Positions 18,050 to 27,065 are shown, numbered from the stretch's first letter. The stretch: DNA of 64,000 nucleotides from Peribacillus faecalis (GCF_014712675.1 NZ_JACXSI010000019.1:1-64000), one strand, 5' to 3'. The notes: a model not told the origin generated them from the letters alone. Made by a program: numbers and translations.

Positions 18050-18780
18050 ATTTAGCTTAATTTATCAATCCAAGGTAGAACGTATATGGGTGCGGGACAT
18101 TAATCCCGTCAGCCAAACCGTGTATCCTCTACTAAGAGAAATAGGTTTGGGGCTGGTTGCGACTTTGATTTCTTTTCATGAGAAGTTATAAGACTATTTG
18201 GGAGTAAAGGAGGTTACTGATGAATATACGAAGAGAGAAATGTGTATTCTTTGCTACAAAGAGAAACTTGAGCCTCATATAAGAAGATGAACTTACTTTT
18301 TGAATCTTTGCAGTCTATCTATTAAACAAGAGATAATCAAGAAAATGACATCTTTCGGAATTGGAGAGCTAAATTCCCCTACGAAATTAATGCCTTCGCT
18401 GGAATTGATTCAGTTTAGACTTTTTAACTGTATAAAGAAAAAACCTGCATAAGTTATCTCAAAGGTTGTATAGTATGCCTAAAATCCTTGTGACATATAA
18501 AATTTACTGTAAAGGAGAAAGATGTCGAAAATCTCCTACTCATTTAGATATCCAGAAATATTTAGAGCCGTTTTTATTAATAAAAGAAAAAGCCATCCAA
18601 TCATGCTTATGATATATTTCCGAACCCCACAGATACAGCTATTTTTCAGGTTCTTTAGGCTGATTTTCAATTCATCAGGGTTTTCTATCCGAAGGAAACT
18701 CAAAGTTTAGAAATGAAATAGTCTTCGCATTAATGACAGTAATTTCACATAAACTCATGCCCCACAGTTAAAAATAAATA
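18050..18780. other. Long noncoding gap, possibly decayed sequence
   Basis: About 730 nt with no recognisable gene. Two short plus-strand frames have ribosome sites: 18220-18282 (20 codons, after GGAGGTTACTG) and 18522-18710 (62 codons, after AAAGGAGAAAG). Neither resembles anything I know. A GCGGGACATTAATCCCGTC palindrome lies near 18093. The region may be a remnant of an old insertion. Confidence 0.35.
18522..18710 (+). CDS. Small hypothetical ORF, doubtful
   Basis: A 62-codon frame starting MSKISYSFRYPEIF with GGAG about 5 nt before the ATG. Basic, with a hydrophobic aromatic stretch in the middle; no recognised family. It could equally be chance in decayed DNA. Confidence 0.2.
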   Translation: MSKISYSFRYPEIFRAVFINKRKSHPIMLMIYFRTPQIQLFFRFFRLIFNSSGFSIRRKLKV

Positions 18781-18782
18781 TA

Positions 18783-18819
18783 AAAAAAGTGAAATCGGAA
18801 TAACCAATTTCACTTTTTT
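18783..18819 (-). terminator. Terminator of hag
   Basis: AAAAAAGTGAAAT pairs with ATTTCACTTTTTT around an 11-nt loop; the right arm on the minus strand gives the T-run. Confidence 0.85.
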
Positions 18820-18865
18820 CATTATTAAAGCTAGTTTTATTCCTATTCTATTATTAACCAATCAA

Positions 18866-19672
18866 TTAACGAAGTAATTGAAGTACGCCTTGCGGTGTTT
18901 GGTTAGCTTGAGCAAGCATAGCTTGAGCAGCTTGAGAAAGAATAGATTGTTTAGTTTGTTCTGAGATTTCTTTAGCCATATCAACATCGCGAATGCGTGA
19001 TTCAGCTGCTGTTAAGTTTTCAGATGTAGTACCAAGATTGTTAATAGTATGTTCTAGACGGTTTTGAACAGCACCTAGATCTGAACGTTGCTGAGATACC
19101 GCTAAGATAGCATCATCAATTGAATCAATTCCAGCTTGAGCATCATTTTCTACGTCAACAGCACCGACACCAATAGCAGCAGCTTGCATATCAACAAGAT
19201 TAATTGTAATCAATTGATTTGAATTAGCACCAACTTGTAAATCAACTGTTGCAATGGCTCCATCTAATATATTTTTCGTATTAAATTGTGTTGTCGTTGC
19301 AATTCGATCAATCTCTCCAGAAAGAGCATCGATTTCACTTTGAATGAATGCAACATCATCATCATTGTTTGTTTGATTTGCTGCTTGAACAGAAAGTTCA
19401 CGCATACGTTGTAGAATTGAATGAGTTTCATTCAATGCACCTTCAGCAGTTTGTATTAAAGAAATACCATCTTGTGCATTTCGAGAAGCTTGATCTAAAC
19501 CGCGAACTTGCGCACGCATTTTCTCTGAAATTGCTAATCCTGCAGCATCATCGCCAGCACGGTTGATACGAAGACCTGAAGATAGTTTTTCCATAGACTT
19601 TGATTGTGCGTTGTTAGCACCTGTTAATGAACGTTGTGTGTTAAGAGCTGCGATATTGTGATTGATTCTCAT
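18866..19672 (-). CDS. hag: Flagellin
   Basis: Filament subunit exported by the flagellar type III system. The 268-residue protein consists of the conserved helical ends (MRINHNIAALNTQRSL at the N-terminus, NQTPQGVLQLLR at the C-terminus) joined by a short variable middle (about 135-185), so it lacks large D2/D3 domains. AAGGAGG precedes the ATG. Its own sigma-D-type promoter and a CsrA-type leader precede it, and csrA and fliW lie just upstream, as in B. subtilis. Confidence 0.98.
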   Translation of the reverse strand: MRINHNIAALNTQRSLTGANNAQSKSMEKLSSGLRINRAGDDAAGLAISEKMRAQVRGLDQASRNAQDGISLIQTAEGALNETHSILQRMRELSVQAANQTNNDDDVAFIQSEIDALSGEIDRIATTTQFNTKNILDGAIATVDLQVGANSNQLITINLVDMQAAAIGVGAVDVENDAQAGIDSIDDAILAVSQQRSDLGAVQNRLEHTINNLGTTSENLTAAESRIRDVDMAKEISEQTKQSILSQAAQAMLAQANQTPQGVLQLLR

Positions 19673-19680
19673 TTGTAGTT

Positions 19681-19712
19681 TCCTCCTTGAATTAAATGCC
19701 CACGTCCTTGTG
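19681..19712 (-). promoter_or_regulatory. CsrA-binding leader of hag
   Basis: On the minus strand a CACAAGGACGTG element (19712-19701) presents GGA in the loop of a short CAC/GTG stem, close to the CsrA consensus ACARGGAUGU. A second GGA lies in the Shine-Dalgarno CAAGGAGGA (19689-19681). Two such sites, one over the ribosome site, mirror the B. subtilis hag leader, where CsrA blocks translation until FliW removes it. Confidence 0.75.
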
Positions 19713-19768
19713 AGCTGAAATTTTTATAAGAGTAATGGCGACTATGCGCCTCTCCCCTTACACTATAT

Positions 19769-19795
19769 ATATCGGTGGGAATAGGATGAACTTTA
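19769..19795 (-). promoter_or_regulatory. Sigma-D-type promoter of hag
   Basis: On the minus strand TAAA, exactly 15 nt, ACCGATAT. It lies between csrA and hag and gives a leader of about 90 nt. Confidence 0.88.
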
Positions 19796-19812
19796 GTACT
19801 TTTCTATTATTT

Positions 19813-20025
19813 TTATTTAAAAAAATCAGGAAGTTTATTTATATTTTGGGTTGCGCGTTTATTCTCCTCTTGAATAGAGGCATAAACTTCCTTCCGGTAA
19901 ATATCTACTGATTTAGGAGCTTCTATCCCGATCTTCACTTGATCACCTTTCATTTCTAGCACGGTAATTTCTACATTTTCTCCTATTTTGATAGTTTCTC
20001 CTACTCTTCTCGTCAATACGAGCAT
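19813..20025 (-). CDS. csrA: Carbon storage regulator / translational repressor CsrA
   Basis: RNA-binding dimer that represses hag translation and is antagonised by FliW. The 70-residue protein has the typical start [20 protein letters not shown] and the conserved [19 protein letters not shown]. It follows fliW by 9 nt and precedes hag, whose leader contains matching GGA sites. Confidence 0.97.
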   Translation of the reverse strand: MLVLTRRVGETIKIGENVEITVLEMKGDQVKIGIEAPKSVDIYRKEVYASIQEENKRATQNINKLPDFFK

Positions 20026-20034
20026 AGGATCACC

Positions 20035-20466
20035 TCATTTCTGCTTAGTTATAATGTTATGCCTTGTCCGATATGGAGAATTATTAAGAATGACCTGCTT
20101 CCCTTTATAATTTCTTTTGTTTAAAATAATTGGTGCCTGTAAATTCACTGTTGAGTTTTCCAACGAATCTCTCAATGTTACGATGACCAACACCACTACA
20201 TCTTCTTCATTAATTAATTCTAATACAGCTAAACTATTCTCATCTAATGTGAAGTCATAATCCTGATAAAACTCAAACGGATTAGTCACGATAAAGGCTA
20301 CTTCCTCTTTTTCCTTCGATTGCAATATGAAGAATGATTCCTGATTAAAAATTGGGTGAAGAACAAATTCCTTCTCTTCAGGGAATCCCGGTATCCCATT
20401 AGGAAAGCTCCATGCCTCATTCTCAATCAATTGTACTTCCCGTTCAGTTATTGTTTGATTGCTCAT
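20035..20466 (-). CDS. fliW: Flagellar assembly factor FliW
   Basis: Binds CsrA and flagellin alternately, so flagellin accumulation restores CsrA repression. In the 143-residue product the family pattern FPNGIPGFPEEKEFVL is near the N-terminus, and NLQAPIILNKRNYKGKQVIL near the C-terminus. ATG 20466 is preferred; the ATG at 20475 directly abuts the GGGA ribosome site. Confidence 0.95.
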   Translation of the reverse strand: MSNQTITEREVQLIENEAWSFPNGIPGFPEEKEFVLHPIFNQESFFILQSKEKEEVAFIVTNPFEFYQDYDFTLDENSLAVLELINEEDVVVLVIVTLRDSLENSTVNLQAPIILNKRNYKGKQVILNNSPYRTRHNIITKQK

Positions 20467-20478
20467 AAAAACCATTCC

Positions 20479-21048
20479 CTACTTATTAAAATTTACATTT
20501 ACAAAGTCTATGTCCAATATATTTTTTTCTTTTAAATATATATCGATCTCATACGGTTCATACTCAAAAATAGGCTTATTCGGCTTCGTATTGTTGATTA
20601 CTTGCCCAAGCTTCCAATCAATAGATACTACGGCTGGTTCATAGTTTATCTTTACACTAAAGTGCGGAGGGATAAATCCAATGTTGAACTGTTTTTCAGG
20701 GCGTGCAGCATTTTCCTTGGCATGTTGCGCTATAGGATTCCCGCCGTTTTCAATTTTCATTAACTCGTCTCCTTCTTGCGCTCTTCTTGCCACCCCTTCT
20801 AATGCTGCGTTGCGTCCATCATTAGCAAAGTCCTCCATCATTCTATTCGTGCTCTTAATATTCATTGCTTCCCATGCTAATGTTTGGTCGATTGTCAATT
20901 TAGAAGGTTTAGTTTGTATGCTCATCTGCGCAGGTATGTTTTGCAGATCCAGTTCTGCAGGTGATTGTTCCATATGTACAACAGCATCTCTTGTCTCAAT
21001 ACCAATTCTTGCGTAAGTCGATTCCAGCCTTATTTGCGGTAATTCCAT
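20479..21048 (-). CDS. DUF6470 family protein (YviE-like)
   Basis: Unknown function; a conserved member of the flgL-fliW interval in Bacillales. The 189-residue protein starts MELPQIRLESTYARIGI, is soluble with no signal peptide, and has a helical middle (about 70-115) between beta-rich ends. Twelve nucleotides separate it from fliW, so a role with FliW/CsrA or hook-filament assembly is plausible but unproven. Confidence 0.85.
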   Translation of the reverse strand: MELPQIRLESTYARIGIETRDAVVHMEQSPAELDLQNIPAQMSIQTKPSKLTIDQTLAWEAMNIKSTNRMMEDFANDGRNAALEGVARRAQEGDELMKIENGGNPIAQHAKENAARPEKQFNIGFIPPHFSVKINYEPAVVSIDWKLGQVINNTKPNKPIFEYEPYEIDIYLKEKNILDIDFVNVNFNK

Positions 21049-21073
21049 TCAACAATCACTCCTCTAAAAAGAA

Positions 21074-21096
21074 AAGCTATCCCAAAGGAATAGCTT
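21074..21096 (-). terminator. Terminator-like hairpin between flgL and the yviE-like gene
   Basis: AAGCTATTCC pairs with GGATAGCTT directly after the flgL stop, and the minus strand continues TTCTTTTTAG. Within an otherwise continuous operon it may reduce expression of the yviE-like gene, fliW and csrA relative to flgKL. Confidence 0.6.
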
Positions 21097-21097
21097 C

Positions 21098-21961
21098 TTA
21101 TCTTAAAAAGTCCATCAGTGTCGGCTGCATAATTTTCGCTCCAACACCTAGCGCTGCACGGTGAACACTTTCTTGAGTTGTCAAATCAATCAAAACTCTT
21201 TCCAAATCAACGTCTTCATTATCAGACAATATTCTCGTCGAAAAGATTTCTTGTTGAATCAAACGGGATTCCATCAAATCTACCCGATTTTGTCTAGCTC
21301 CTACTACTGCTCGATTAGTTAGAACAACATCTAGTTGTTGATCAATATCCGCTATAAAATTAGTAAAAGTTGCCGGGTCCGTATTGGGATCATCTATAGC
21401 TTGAGTTAGCTGATCAATTCCTTTAAACATATCCGAGAAAATACTTGCACCTTCTATATTTAGTGGGAGGGTTATTCCTGAAAAAACTTCTATTTCGACA
21501 GTGCCCGTTGCATTTAATAAATCATCGGACGGCCTTTGGTCCGTTTTAGTTCCCCCGAATATGTACTTATCTCCAACTTGCGTGTCAGCCAAATCACTAA
21601 TCTGTTTTTTCAATTCTTTTATTTCAAGACCAATATAAGAACGCTGACTATCTTCGAGCGTTCCATTACTTACTTGAACAGTTAGCTCCCGAATTTTCTG
21701 TAGCGCATCTCCAACAGCACTCAATGCATCATCTGTGCTATTCACCCAGTTTTGTGATGTACTGATATTTTGTTGAAACTGTTCAATCTTATTTAAATCT
21801 GTACGATAAGACATTGCCAGCATTGCAGCTACAGGATCATCGGAAGGCTTATCGAATTTTTTCCCTGATACACTTTGATCGTTCAGTTTAGATAATTTAC
21901 TATAACTTTGAGAAATATTACGCAATGTATTATTACTAATCATCGATTGTGTAACTCGCAT
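21098..21961 (-). CDS. flgL: Hook-filament junction protein FlgL (HAP3)
   Basis: Joins hook to filament together with FlgK. The 287-residue product begins MRVTQSMISNNTLRNI and ends with a flagellin-like C-terminal helix (VDLERVLIDLTTQESVHRAA). ATG 21961 matches other FlgL starts; ATG 21967, two codons earlier, is closer to AAGGGG and cannot be excluded. It lies 14 nt after flgK. Confidence 0.95.
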   Translation of the reverse strand: MRVTQSMISNNTLRNISQSYSKLSKLNDQSVSGKKFDKPSDDPVAAMLAMSYRTDLNKIEQFQQNISTSQNWVNSTDDALSAVGDALQKIRELTVQVSNGTLEDSQRSYIGLEIKELKKQISDLADTQVGDKYIFGGTKTDQRPSDDLLNATGTVEIEVFSGITLPLNIEGASIFSDMFKGIDQLTQAIDDPNTDPATFTNFIADIDQQLDVVLTNRAVVGARQNRVDLMESRLIQQEIFSTRILSDNEDVDLERVLIDLTTQESVHRAALGVGAKIMQPTLMDFLR

Positions 21962-21975
21962 TATCATTCAACCCC

Positions 21976-23601
21976 TTATATTCCAACTCTTCCCATGCCA
22001 TTAATAACTCTGTCAAGCATCTCATCAACTACTGTAATATTCCTGGCCGAAGCATTGTAGGCATGCTGAAACCTAACCATATCGACCATTTCTTCATCTA
22101 AAGATACAGAAGACGCAGATTGTCTTCTTTGGTCGATAGTAGCTACCATAGTATCCGAGTTTTCCATATTTATTTCCGCACTTCTAGATTTGACCCCTAA
22201 TGCTCCAATGATGCCAGAATATAATGTATCTATGTTGCCATTAACACCAGTTGGAATACTTGCGCTCGTCTCATAGTTTGTAAAATTTTTCGTCTTAATA
22301 CTTGCCAATTTTTGTGCATTCGCATTATTCCCTGCGTCACCATTCGAGTACCCAGCAGCTATTTTACTTGGATTACCTACTATAGTCGGATTCACTTTAA
22401 TTATTTGAGAAGCATTACCAATAGTATATTCATAATTATCTCCATTTTTAGTGATGTTAGGAGCATCAAATATAAAGAAATCTTCGTTACTTACTCCGCC
22501 ATTCAGCTCATATCCTTCTCGATGCACGGCGTTAAATTCATTCACAAAGGTGATAAGCATCGTGTTTAAATCATTAATCATTTGCGGGTAGTGACCTTTT
22601 GAAGCTTCTCCATCCATATATCCGTAGTTTTCAATAAGGCCTGAAAGTTGCCCAGTCATTGTAAAATCACTGATATCAATCGCATTTGTCCCCACTTTAA
22701 TATTAGATACCAAGTTTGTATTGGCATCTCTTTCAATCTCTATCATTGAGCGAACTTGAGCCCCATTTGTACGGTCAACCGATATTAAGTCAATAGGAGG
22801 TACATACGAAGAGCCGTCTTTATTTACCATTTCAATATTGTATATGCCTTCAGCTATCTTAAGAGCATTGCCATAGTCATTTGGTTTTACCGGCGTTATT
22901 TTCACATTCACATAACTCGATAATTCATCTACTAATATATCTCTTCTATCATATAAATCATTAGGAAGCATCCCAACAGGCTCAATCTCAGCAATTTGCG
23001 CATTCAAATCTTCTATTTGTTTAAGAAGATCATTCACTTTCCCCTGACTATTCGAATCTCCTGGAACCCCCACTATAGTCGAGATTTCTTTTTCTAAATC
23101 CTTTTGAATAGTGGTCAGTGAATTATAATAATAGTTAAACGTATCAGCTACTATTTGGCCATTAGCAGCAACAAGTGTGCGTGCTCCACTATTTTCACTA
23201 TTGGCTGCTAACGTTTGAATAGCATTCCAAAACTCTTCCATAGCATAATGAAGACCGCTATCTGAAGGTTCATTCATGATTTCTTCCATTTTTACTAACG
23301 GTTCATTCAAAGAACTGTAATAGCCCAATTTATTATTTTGATTTCTAAACTGAATATCTGCAAATTGGTCCCTCACCCTCTGAATTGAACCTGACTCTAC
23401 ACCGGTTCCAAGTTGACCAGCAAAGTCTGGACGATTTAGACCTACTGCAGGATATGGTGTTGTTGTCGAAAAATTAACACGTTGTCTTGAATATCCCTCT
23501 GTATTGGCATTAGAGATATTATGCCCTACTGTACTTAACGCAGTTTGTTGAGTTACCATGCCGCGTCTTGCCGTTTCTAGTCCAAAAAATGTTGAGCGCA
23601 T
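21976..23601 (-). CDS. flgK: Hook-filament junction protein FlgK (HAP1)
   Basis: First of the two junction proteins between hook and filament. The 541-residue product begins MRSTFFGLETARRGMVTQQTAL with the rod/hook-family motif NISNANTEGYSRQRV, and ends with SLDEEMVDMVRFQHAYNASA. GGAGG lies 10 nt upstream of the ATG. Confidence 0.97.
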   Translation of the reverse strand: MRSTFFGLETARRGMVTQQTALSTVGHNISNANTEGYSRQRVNFSTTTPYPAVGLNRPDFAGQLGTGVESGSIQRVRDQFADIQFRNQNNKLGYYSSLNEPLVKMEEIMNEPSDSGLHYAMEEFWNAIQTLAANSENSGARTLVAANGQIVADTFNYYYNSLTTIQKDLEKEISTIVGVPGDSNSQGKVNDLLKQIEDLNAQIAEIEPVGMLPNDLYDRRDILVDELSSYVNVKITPVKPNDYGNALKIAEGIYNIEMVNKDGSSYVPPIDLISVDRTNGAQVRSMIEIERDANTNLVSNIKVGTNAIDISDFTMTGQLSGLIENYGYMDGEASKGHYPQMINDLNTMLITFVNEFNAVHREGYELNGGVSNEDFFIFDAPNITKNGDNYEYTIGNASQIIKVNPTIVGNPSKIAAGYSNGDAGNNANAQKLASIKTKNFTNYETSASIPTGVNGNIDTLYSGIIGALGVKSRSAEINMENSDTMVATIDQRRQSASSVSLDEEMVDMVRFQHAYNASARNITVVDEMLDRVINGMGRVGI

Positions 23602-23645
23602 TTTTGATTTTCCTCCGTTTCTCCCGTCTTACTTTGTTCGCATTT

Positions 23646-24140
23646 TTATGCTTTCGAATCAAACATTGCTCTATTAACCAGCCCCTGCTTAGCGGCAGCT
23701 GGCTTCTCATAATTGAAGTTCGCTTGCTGATTTTGTGGTCGCAACATGTCGAGTGAAATGTTGATATATTGCAGGGAATGAAAAATGAGCTGTTGATTAA
23801 GACTGTTTTGATTTTTCAGTTCTTCAATAATGTGCAAAAGCTGATCTCTTTTGCTGATGAGCTGTTGTTTATCTTTTTCTGCTGCCACTTCCAACACGTC
23901 TTGGAAGTCATCAGATGTTTGTCTATTATGGGCTGCTAACAGCTTGATTACTTCTTGTTGGCGGGCGCTTTCGATTTGCTCGATTGCTTTCACATGTTTT
24001 TGCTCGGCGTTCAATAATGTGTTCAGCGAATCGATGTCATTCGTTTTGATAGCCTCCGTTTTTTGAGCAGTGAGTTTGTGGAGGCTGCTATGAAGCTGTA
24101 TAAGCTGATCTAGTTGTTTGATAATAGTTGCAGCAGACAT
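23646..24140 (-). CDS. flgN: FlgN family flagellar chaperone
   Basis: Predicted export chaperone for FlgK and FlgL. The 164-residue protein is almost wholly helical with heptad patterns and long Gln/Lys runs, and sits between flgM and flgK as does YvyG in B. subtilis. AAGGAGG lies 6 nt before the ATG. Confidence 0.88.
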   Translation of the reverse strand: MSAATIIKQLDQLIQLHSSLHKLTAQKTEAIKTNDIDSLNTLLNAEQKHVKAIEQIESARQQEVIKLLAAHNRQTSDDFQDVLEVAAEKDKQQLISKRDQLLHIIEELKNQNSLNQQLIFHSLQYINISLDMLRPQNQQANFNYEKPAAAKQGLVNRAMFDSKA

Positions 24141-24152
24141 AGGGCGCCTCCT

Positions 24153-24419
24153 TTATTGTTTTTTATAGAAATTAAGAATGCCTTTTGCCGTTTCTTTCGC
24201 ATTCAATGAATATGTGCCGTTCTCAATCGATAATTTAATTTCTTCCACTTTCGCTTCGCGTTGGGCAACTAGTGATGATGTTTGCTGAAGTTCTTTTGCT
24301 GTTGTTGAAATTTCGATTTTATCTTTGCCTAGTACAGATGATTTTTTCGCTTCATCTAGCATGTTGGCATTCTTTTTATATAGGTTAAAGCCTGTCGGGC
24401 CTAAGTTATTTATCTTCAT
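24153..24419 (-). CDS. flgM: Anti-sigma-D factor FlgM
   Basis: Holds sigma-D inactive until the hook is finished. The 88-residue product (same length as B. subtilis FlgM) starts MKINNLGPTGFNLYKKN and has the family motifs KDKIEISTTAKELQ and the C-terminal GILNFYKKQ. An in-frame start at 24476 would add 19 residues with no family support; ATG 24422 directly before 24419 is also possible. It has its own sigma-D-type promoter, giving feedback. Confidence 0.95.
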   Translation of the reverse strand: MKINNLGPTGFNLYKKNANMLDEAKKSSVLGKDKIEISTTAKELQQTSSLVAQREAKVEEIKLSIENGTYSLNAKETAKGILNFYKKQ

Positions 24420-24466
24420 CATTGCTTCCCTCACTTTCAGCACGTTTACATGTATTCTTATACTTA

Positions 24467-24493
24467 GTATCGGCAATTTAAGATGATGTTTTA
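24467..24493 (-). promoter_or_regulatory. Sigma-D-type promoter of flgM
   Basis: On the minus strand TAAA, exactly 15 nt, GCCGATAC, about 48 nt upstream of the flgM start. Confidence 0.85.
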
Positions 24494-24549
24494 TGGTATT
24501 GTAACATTTTTTATCAAGCTCACTCCGCTTGCGGGTTTTTTAAAAAAAG

Positions 24550-24578
24550 AAACCACATGAACAAAGTCATGCAGTCCT
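24550..24578 (-). terminator. Weak terminator after yvyF
   Basis: On the minus strand a small CATGA/TCATG stem is followed by GTGGTTTCTTTTTTT. It lies just past the yvyF stop and could separate the comF operon from flgM. Confidence 0.45.
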
Positions 24579-24995
24579 CTACTTTTTGTCTTTGAATAAG
24601 TATGTGTTTGCTCGGTTTCTTTCTTCAATCTCTCGTTGGCGTTTTTCGTCTTCTTGGACAATTTTCAGTTGAGAGCGCAATTCGTTCGCGCAGTTGCTGC
24701 AAAGGATGCCTTCTTGAATGGTTGCGCCGCATTTGTCGCATTTATAGCCAAGGTTCGGAAATTGAGCCAGGCGCAGTCTTCTGCTTTTAATAAATTTGAT
24801 CAGCAGATCCTCATCTACCTCTGTCGCTTCTACAACTTGCTCAATCGTTGCTGTCCTATTTTCTCTTTTACGAATGAATTTGTACACCTTATCGAATAAT
24901 TTCTCCTCTTCCTGAAAGCAAGAGTGACAAACATCACGATAAGGCGTCTTCGTAAATATCGTTCCGCATTTAGGGCAGTTTGCCAATTCTCCCAT
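24579..24995 (-). CDS. yvyF: YvyF/TIGR03826 flagellar-operon zinc protein
   Basis: Function not established; conserved between comF and flgM in Bacillales. In the 138-residue product two zinc ribbons are visible: C7-x2-C10 ... C21-x2-C24 near the N-terminus and CDKC ... CSNC near residue 90, with a helix-turn-helix-like middle and a basic C-terminus. Together these suggest nucleic-acid or protein binding. ATG 24995 has AGGAGG 8 nt upstream; the ATG at 25019 lies before it. Confidence 0.9.
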   Translation of the reverse strand: MGELANCPKCGTIFTKTPYRDVCHSCFQEEEKLFDKVYKFIRKRENRTATIEQVVEATEVDEDLLIKFIKSRRLRLAQFPNLGYKCDKCGATIQEGILCSNCANELRSQLKIVQEDEKRQREIEERNRANTYLFKDKK

Positions 24996-25015
24996 AATGA
25001 TTTCCTCCTGACCGT

Positions 25016-25702
25016 TCATCTGGATAACGTCATTGATATTATCCTTGCTGCACCGGCATTTTTTAGTACCTTTGCAGCATGACGAATTGTAGAACCTGTG
25101 GTATAAATATCGTCCATTAGAAGGATTTGTTTACCATTAATCGTTTCTAGATCTTGAATTTCAAACAGATTGGCCTGTTGCATCCGCTCTTCCCGCGATT
25201 TCTTCGACTGCTTCTCGCTATGCTTTCGCGAAAGCACATTTGTGACCGGCAAGCCAGCTACTGCAAGTAATGCCTCGCTTTGATTAAACCCTCTTTCAGA
25301 TAAACGGGTTTCGCTTAGCGGAATCGGAATGTATAGATCAACCTTCATTTCAGCCGTGACTTTTTTGATGTCTGTTGCAAAAATTTTGGCAAGCGTGTAG
25401 TCTCCTCGGTACTTAAAGCGAGCAATCAGCTCTTTCATAAAGTCATTGTATTGGTAAAATGAAATATTGCACTCCAGCACACCTGACCATTCGGAATTAT
25501 TCTCCCAACGCACGCAATCATAGCAAATATTGTCGATACTTTTTTCCGAAAGCATGCGGCAGCATTTTTTGCAGAAGGGTTCGACAAGATGCTCCAGGCT
25601 TCTTCGACAGTTCTCGCACAGGCTATTTTTGTCGAAAAGGTGCGTCCAGGTGAAAGAAGACGACGAGACTGTTTGGCAATACAGGCACACTTCATTAAAC
25701 AT
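25016..25702 (-). CDS. comFC: Competence protein ComFC, phosphoribosyltransferase fold
   Basis: Needed for DNA uptake in B. subtilis; works with ComFA. The 228-residue protein has an N-terminal zinc-finger region (C5, C8, C29, C32, C44, C47, C61, C64 spaced as CxxC pairs) and a type I phosphoribosyltransferase domain ending in the PRPP loop LLMDDIYTTGSTI (194-206). Its ATG overlaps the last codons of comFA by 8 nt. Confidence 0.94.
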   Translation of the reverse strand: MFNEVCLYCQTVSSSSFTWTHLFDKNSLCENCRRSLEHLVEPFCKKCCRMLSEKSIDNICYDCVRWENNSEWSGVLECNISFYQYNDFMKELIARFKYRGDYTLAKIFATDIKKVTAEMKVDLYIPIPLSETRLSERGFNQSEALLAVAGLPVTNVLSRKHSEKQSKKSREERMQQANLFEIQDLETINGKQILLMDDIYTTGSTIRHAAKVLKNAGAARIISMTLSR

Positions 25703-27065
25703 CGATCAACCCTCGCTTTCTCGCTTCATGGTTCATTTTGCGGATTTGCTTCACCGCCCGCACCATTGCAAGTGTCTTACCATAATGAAAAAAGACAATA
25801 TCGCCCGTTGGATGCTCCGAGCTTCTGCCAACGCGGCCGGCAATTTGTACTAATGCACTCTCTGTAAAAATATCTTCTTCTGCACCGATGACAGCAACAT
25901 GCAGTCTCGGAATGGTCACTCCTCTTTCTAATATCGTTGTTGTCAGCAAACCCAATGTCTGTTCGTTTCGGAGTTTGATCACCTTTTCTTTACGAAGCGG
26001 ATCTTCCGCATAAACAGATTGCAGGTCTGGGTATTCTGTCTGGAATAAAGGCAAGTGACTATTCATCAGATTAATATTCGGAAAGAAAATGAGAAATGGT
26101 GTATTGGTTTGCAGTTTTTCTTTGTACCAGCGGAGAAGGGGCGCAGAGATTATATTTTTTTGAAACTGTTTCTTCCAGTTGCCAACCCAGCAGAAGCGTG
26201 GAACAGGGAGAGCGTAGCGATGGAAACGAGCGGGAATTGTAACACGCGCAATATTGGCTCTCTGCAGTTTCCTTGATGGAGTGGCAGTCAAAAGGACGAG
26301 AGCAGATTTAGTTTTGCGCGATTTTTCTACTGCGAATTGCAGCGAGGCATCCATTGAATAAGGAAAAGCATCAACTTCATCAACTATGATGGTGTCAAAG
26401 GCATGCTGATAGCGAAGCAGCTGATGGGTAGTGCTAATAACAAGCTGGGCACAAATATGTTTTTCCTCGCTGTTTCCATAAAGCGCAGCAATCATCGTAT
26501 CCGGAAAGGCTCGTTTTAAGCGAGGAGCAAGTTCTAAGACGACGTCCGTCCGGGGTGTAGCAATGCAGACCCGCTTACCGGCAGCAATCGCTTCAGCAAT
26601 ACCATGAAACAGCACTTCTGTTTTACCGGCGCCGCACACAGCCCACACTAGACAGGTGCCATTTTGTTGAATTGTCTTCACCACTTTATTGGATGCTATT
26701 TGCTGGCCTGGCGATAACTGTCCTTTCCATTGAAGGGGATCTGGGTTAGGTGGGAAATTCGGGGAAGGACCTTTCCATGTAACGAGTTGCGCGCAGCTTT
26801 GCGATTTGCCCATCATAATGCAGTTGCGACAGTATGTGCACAATTGCTGGCAGCGGGCGCATGGATGTCTGGAAAATTGATGAGGTTTTGAGGCACCGCA
26901 ACGATGGCATTGATTTTCAGAAAGAGCGGGGCTGTATTGAATATAGCCGTGTTTGTGGTGATCATTCAGGAGATGGGCATACGGTTGCAGCTCATCAAGC
27001 AGAAGCGCCTTGCCATAGAGGATTTGCTGAAGCTCGGATGAAGGGATAAATTGAGGTTTGTTCAA
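25695..27065 (-). CDS. comFA: Competence DNA helicase ComFA
   Basis: Membrane-associated ATPase proposed to power DNA import. The 456-residue protein has a cysteine cluster (C53, C56, C69, C72, C76, C79, C82) that binds zinc in relatives, Walker A CGAGKT (144-149), a DEVD box, LLTATPS and the motif VI QIAGRVGRSS. Translation probably starts at TTG 27065, with AGGAGG 10 nt upstream. No comFB lies between comFA and comFC, unlike B. subtilis. Confidence 0.94.
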   Translation of the reverse strand: MNKPQFIPSSELQQILYGKALLLDELQPYAHLLNDHHKHGYIQYSPALSENQCHRCGASKPHQFSRHPCARCQQLCTYCRNCIMMGKSQSCAQLVTWKGPSPNFPPNPDPLQWKGQLSPGQQIASNKVVKTIQQNGTCLVWAVCGAGKTEVLFHGIAEAIAAGKRVCIATPRTDVVLELAPRLKRAFPDTMIAALYGNSEEKHICAQLVISTTHQLLRYQHAFDTIIVDEVDAFPYSMDASLQFAVEKSRKTKSALVLLTATPSRKLQRANIARVTIPARFHRYALPVPRFCWVGNWKKQFQKNIISAPLLRWYKEKLQTNTPFLIFFPNINLMNSHLPLFQTEYPDLQSVYAEDPLRKEKVIKLRNEQTLGLLTTTILERGVTIPRLHVAVIGAEEDIFTESALVQIAGRVGRSSEHPTGDIVFFHYGKTLAMVRAVKQIRKMNHEARKRGLIDV

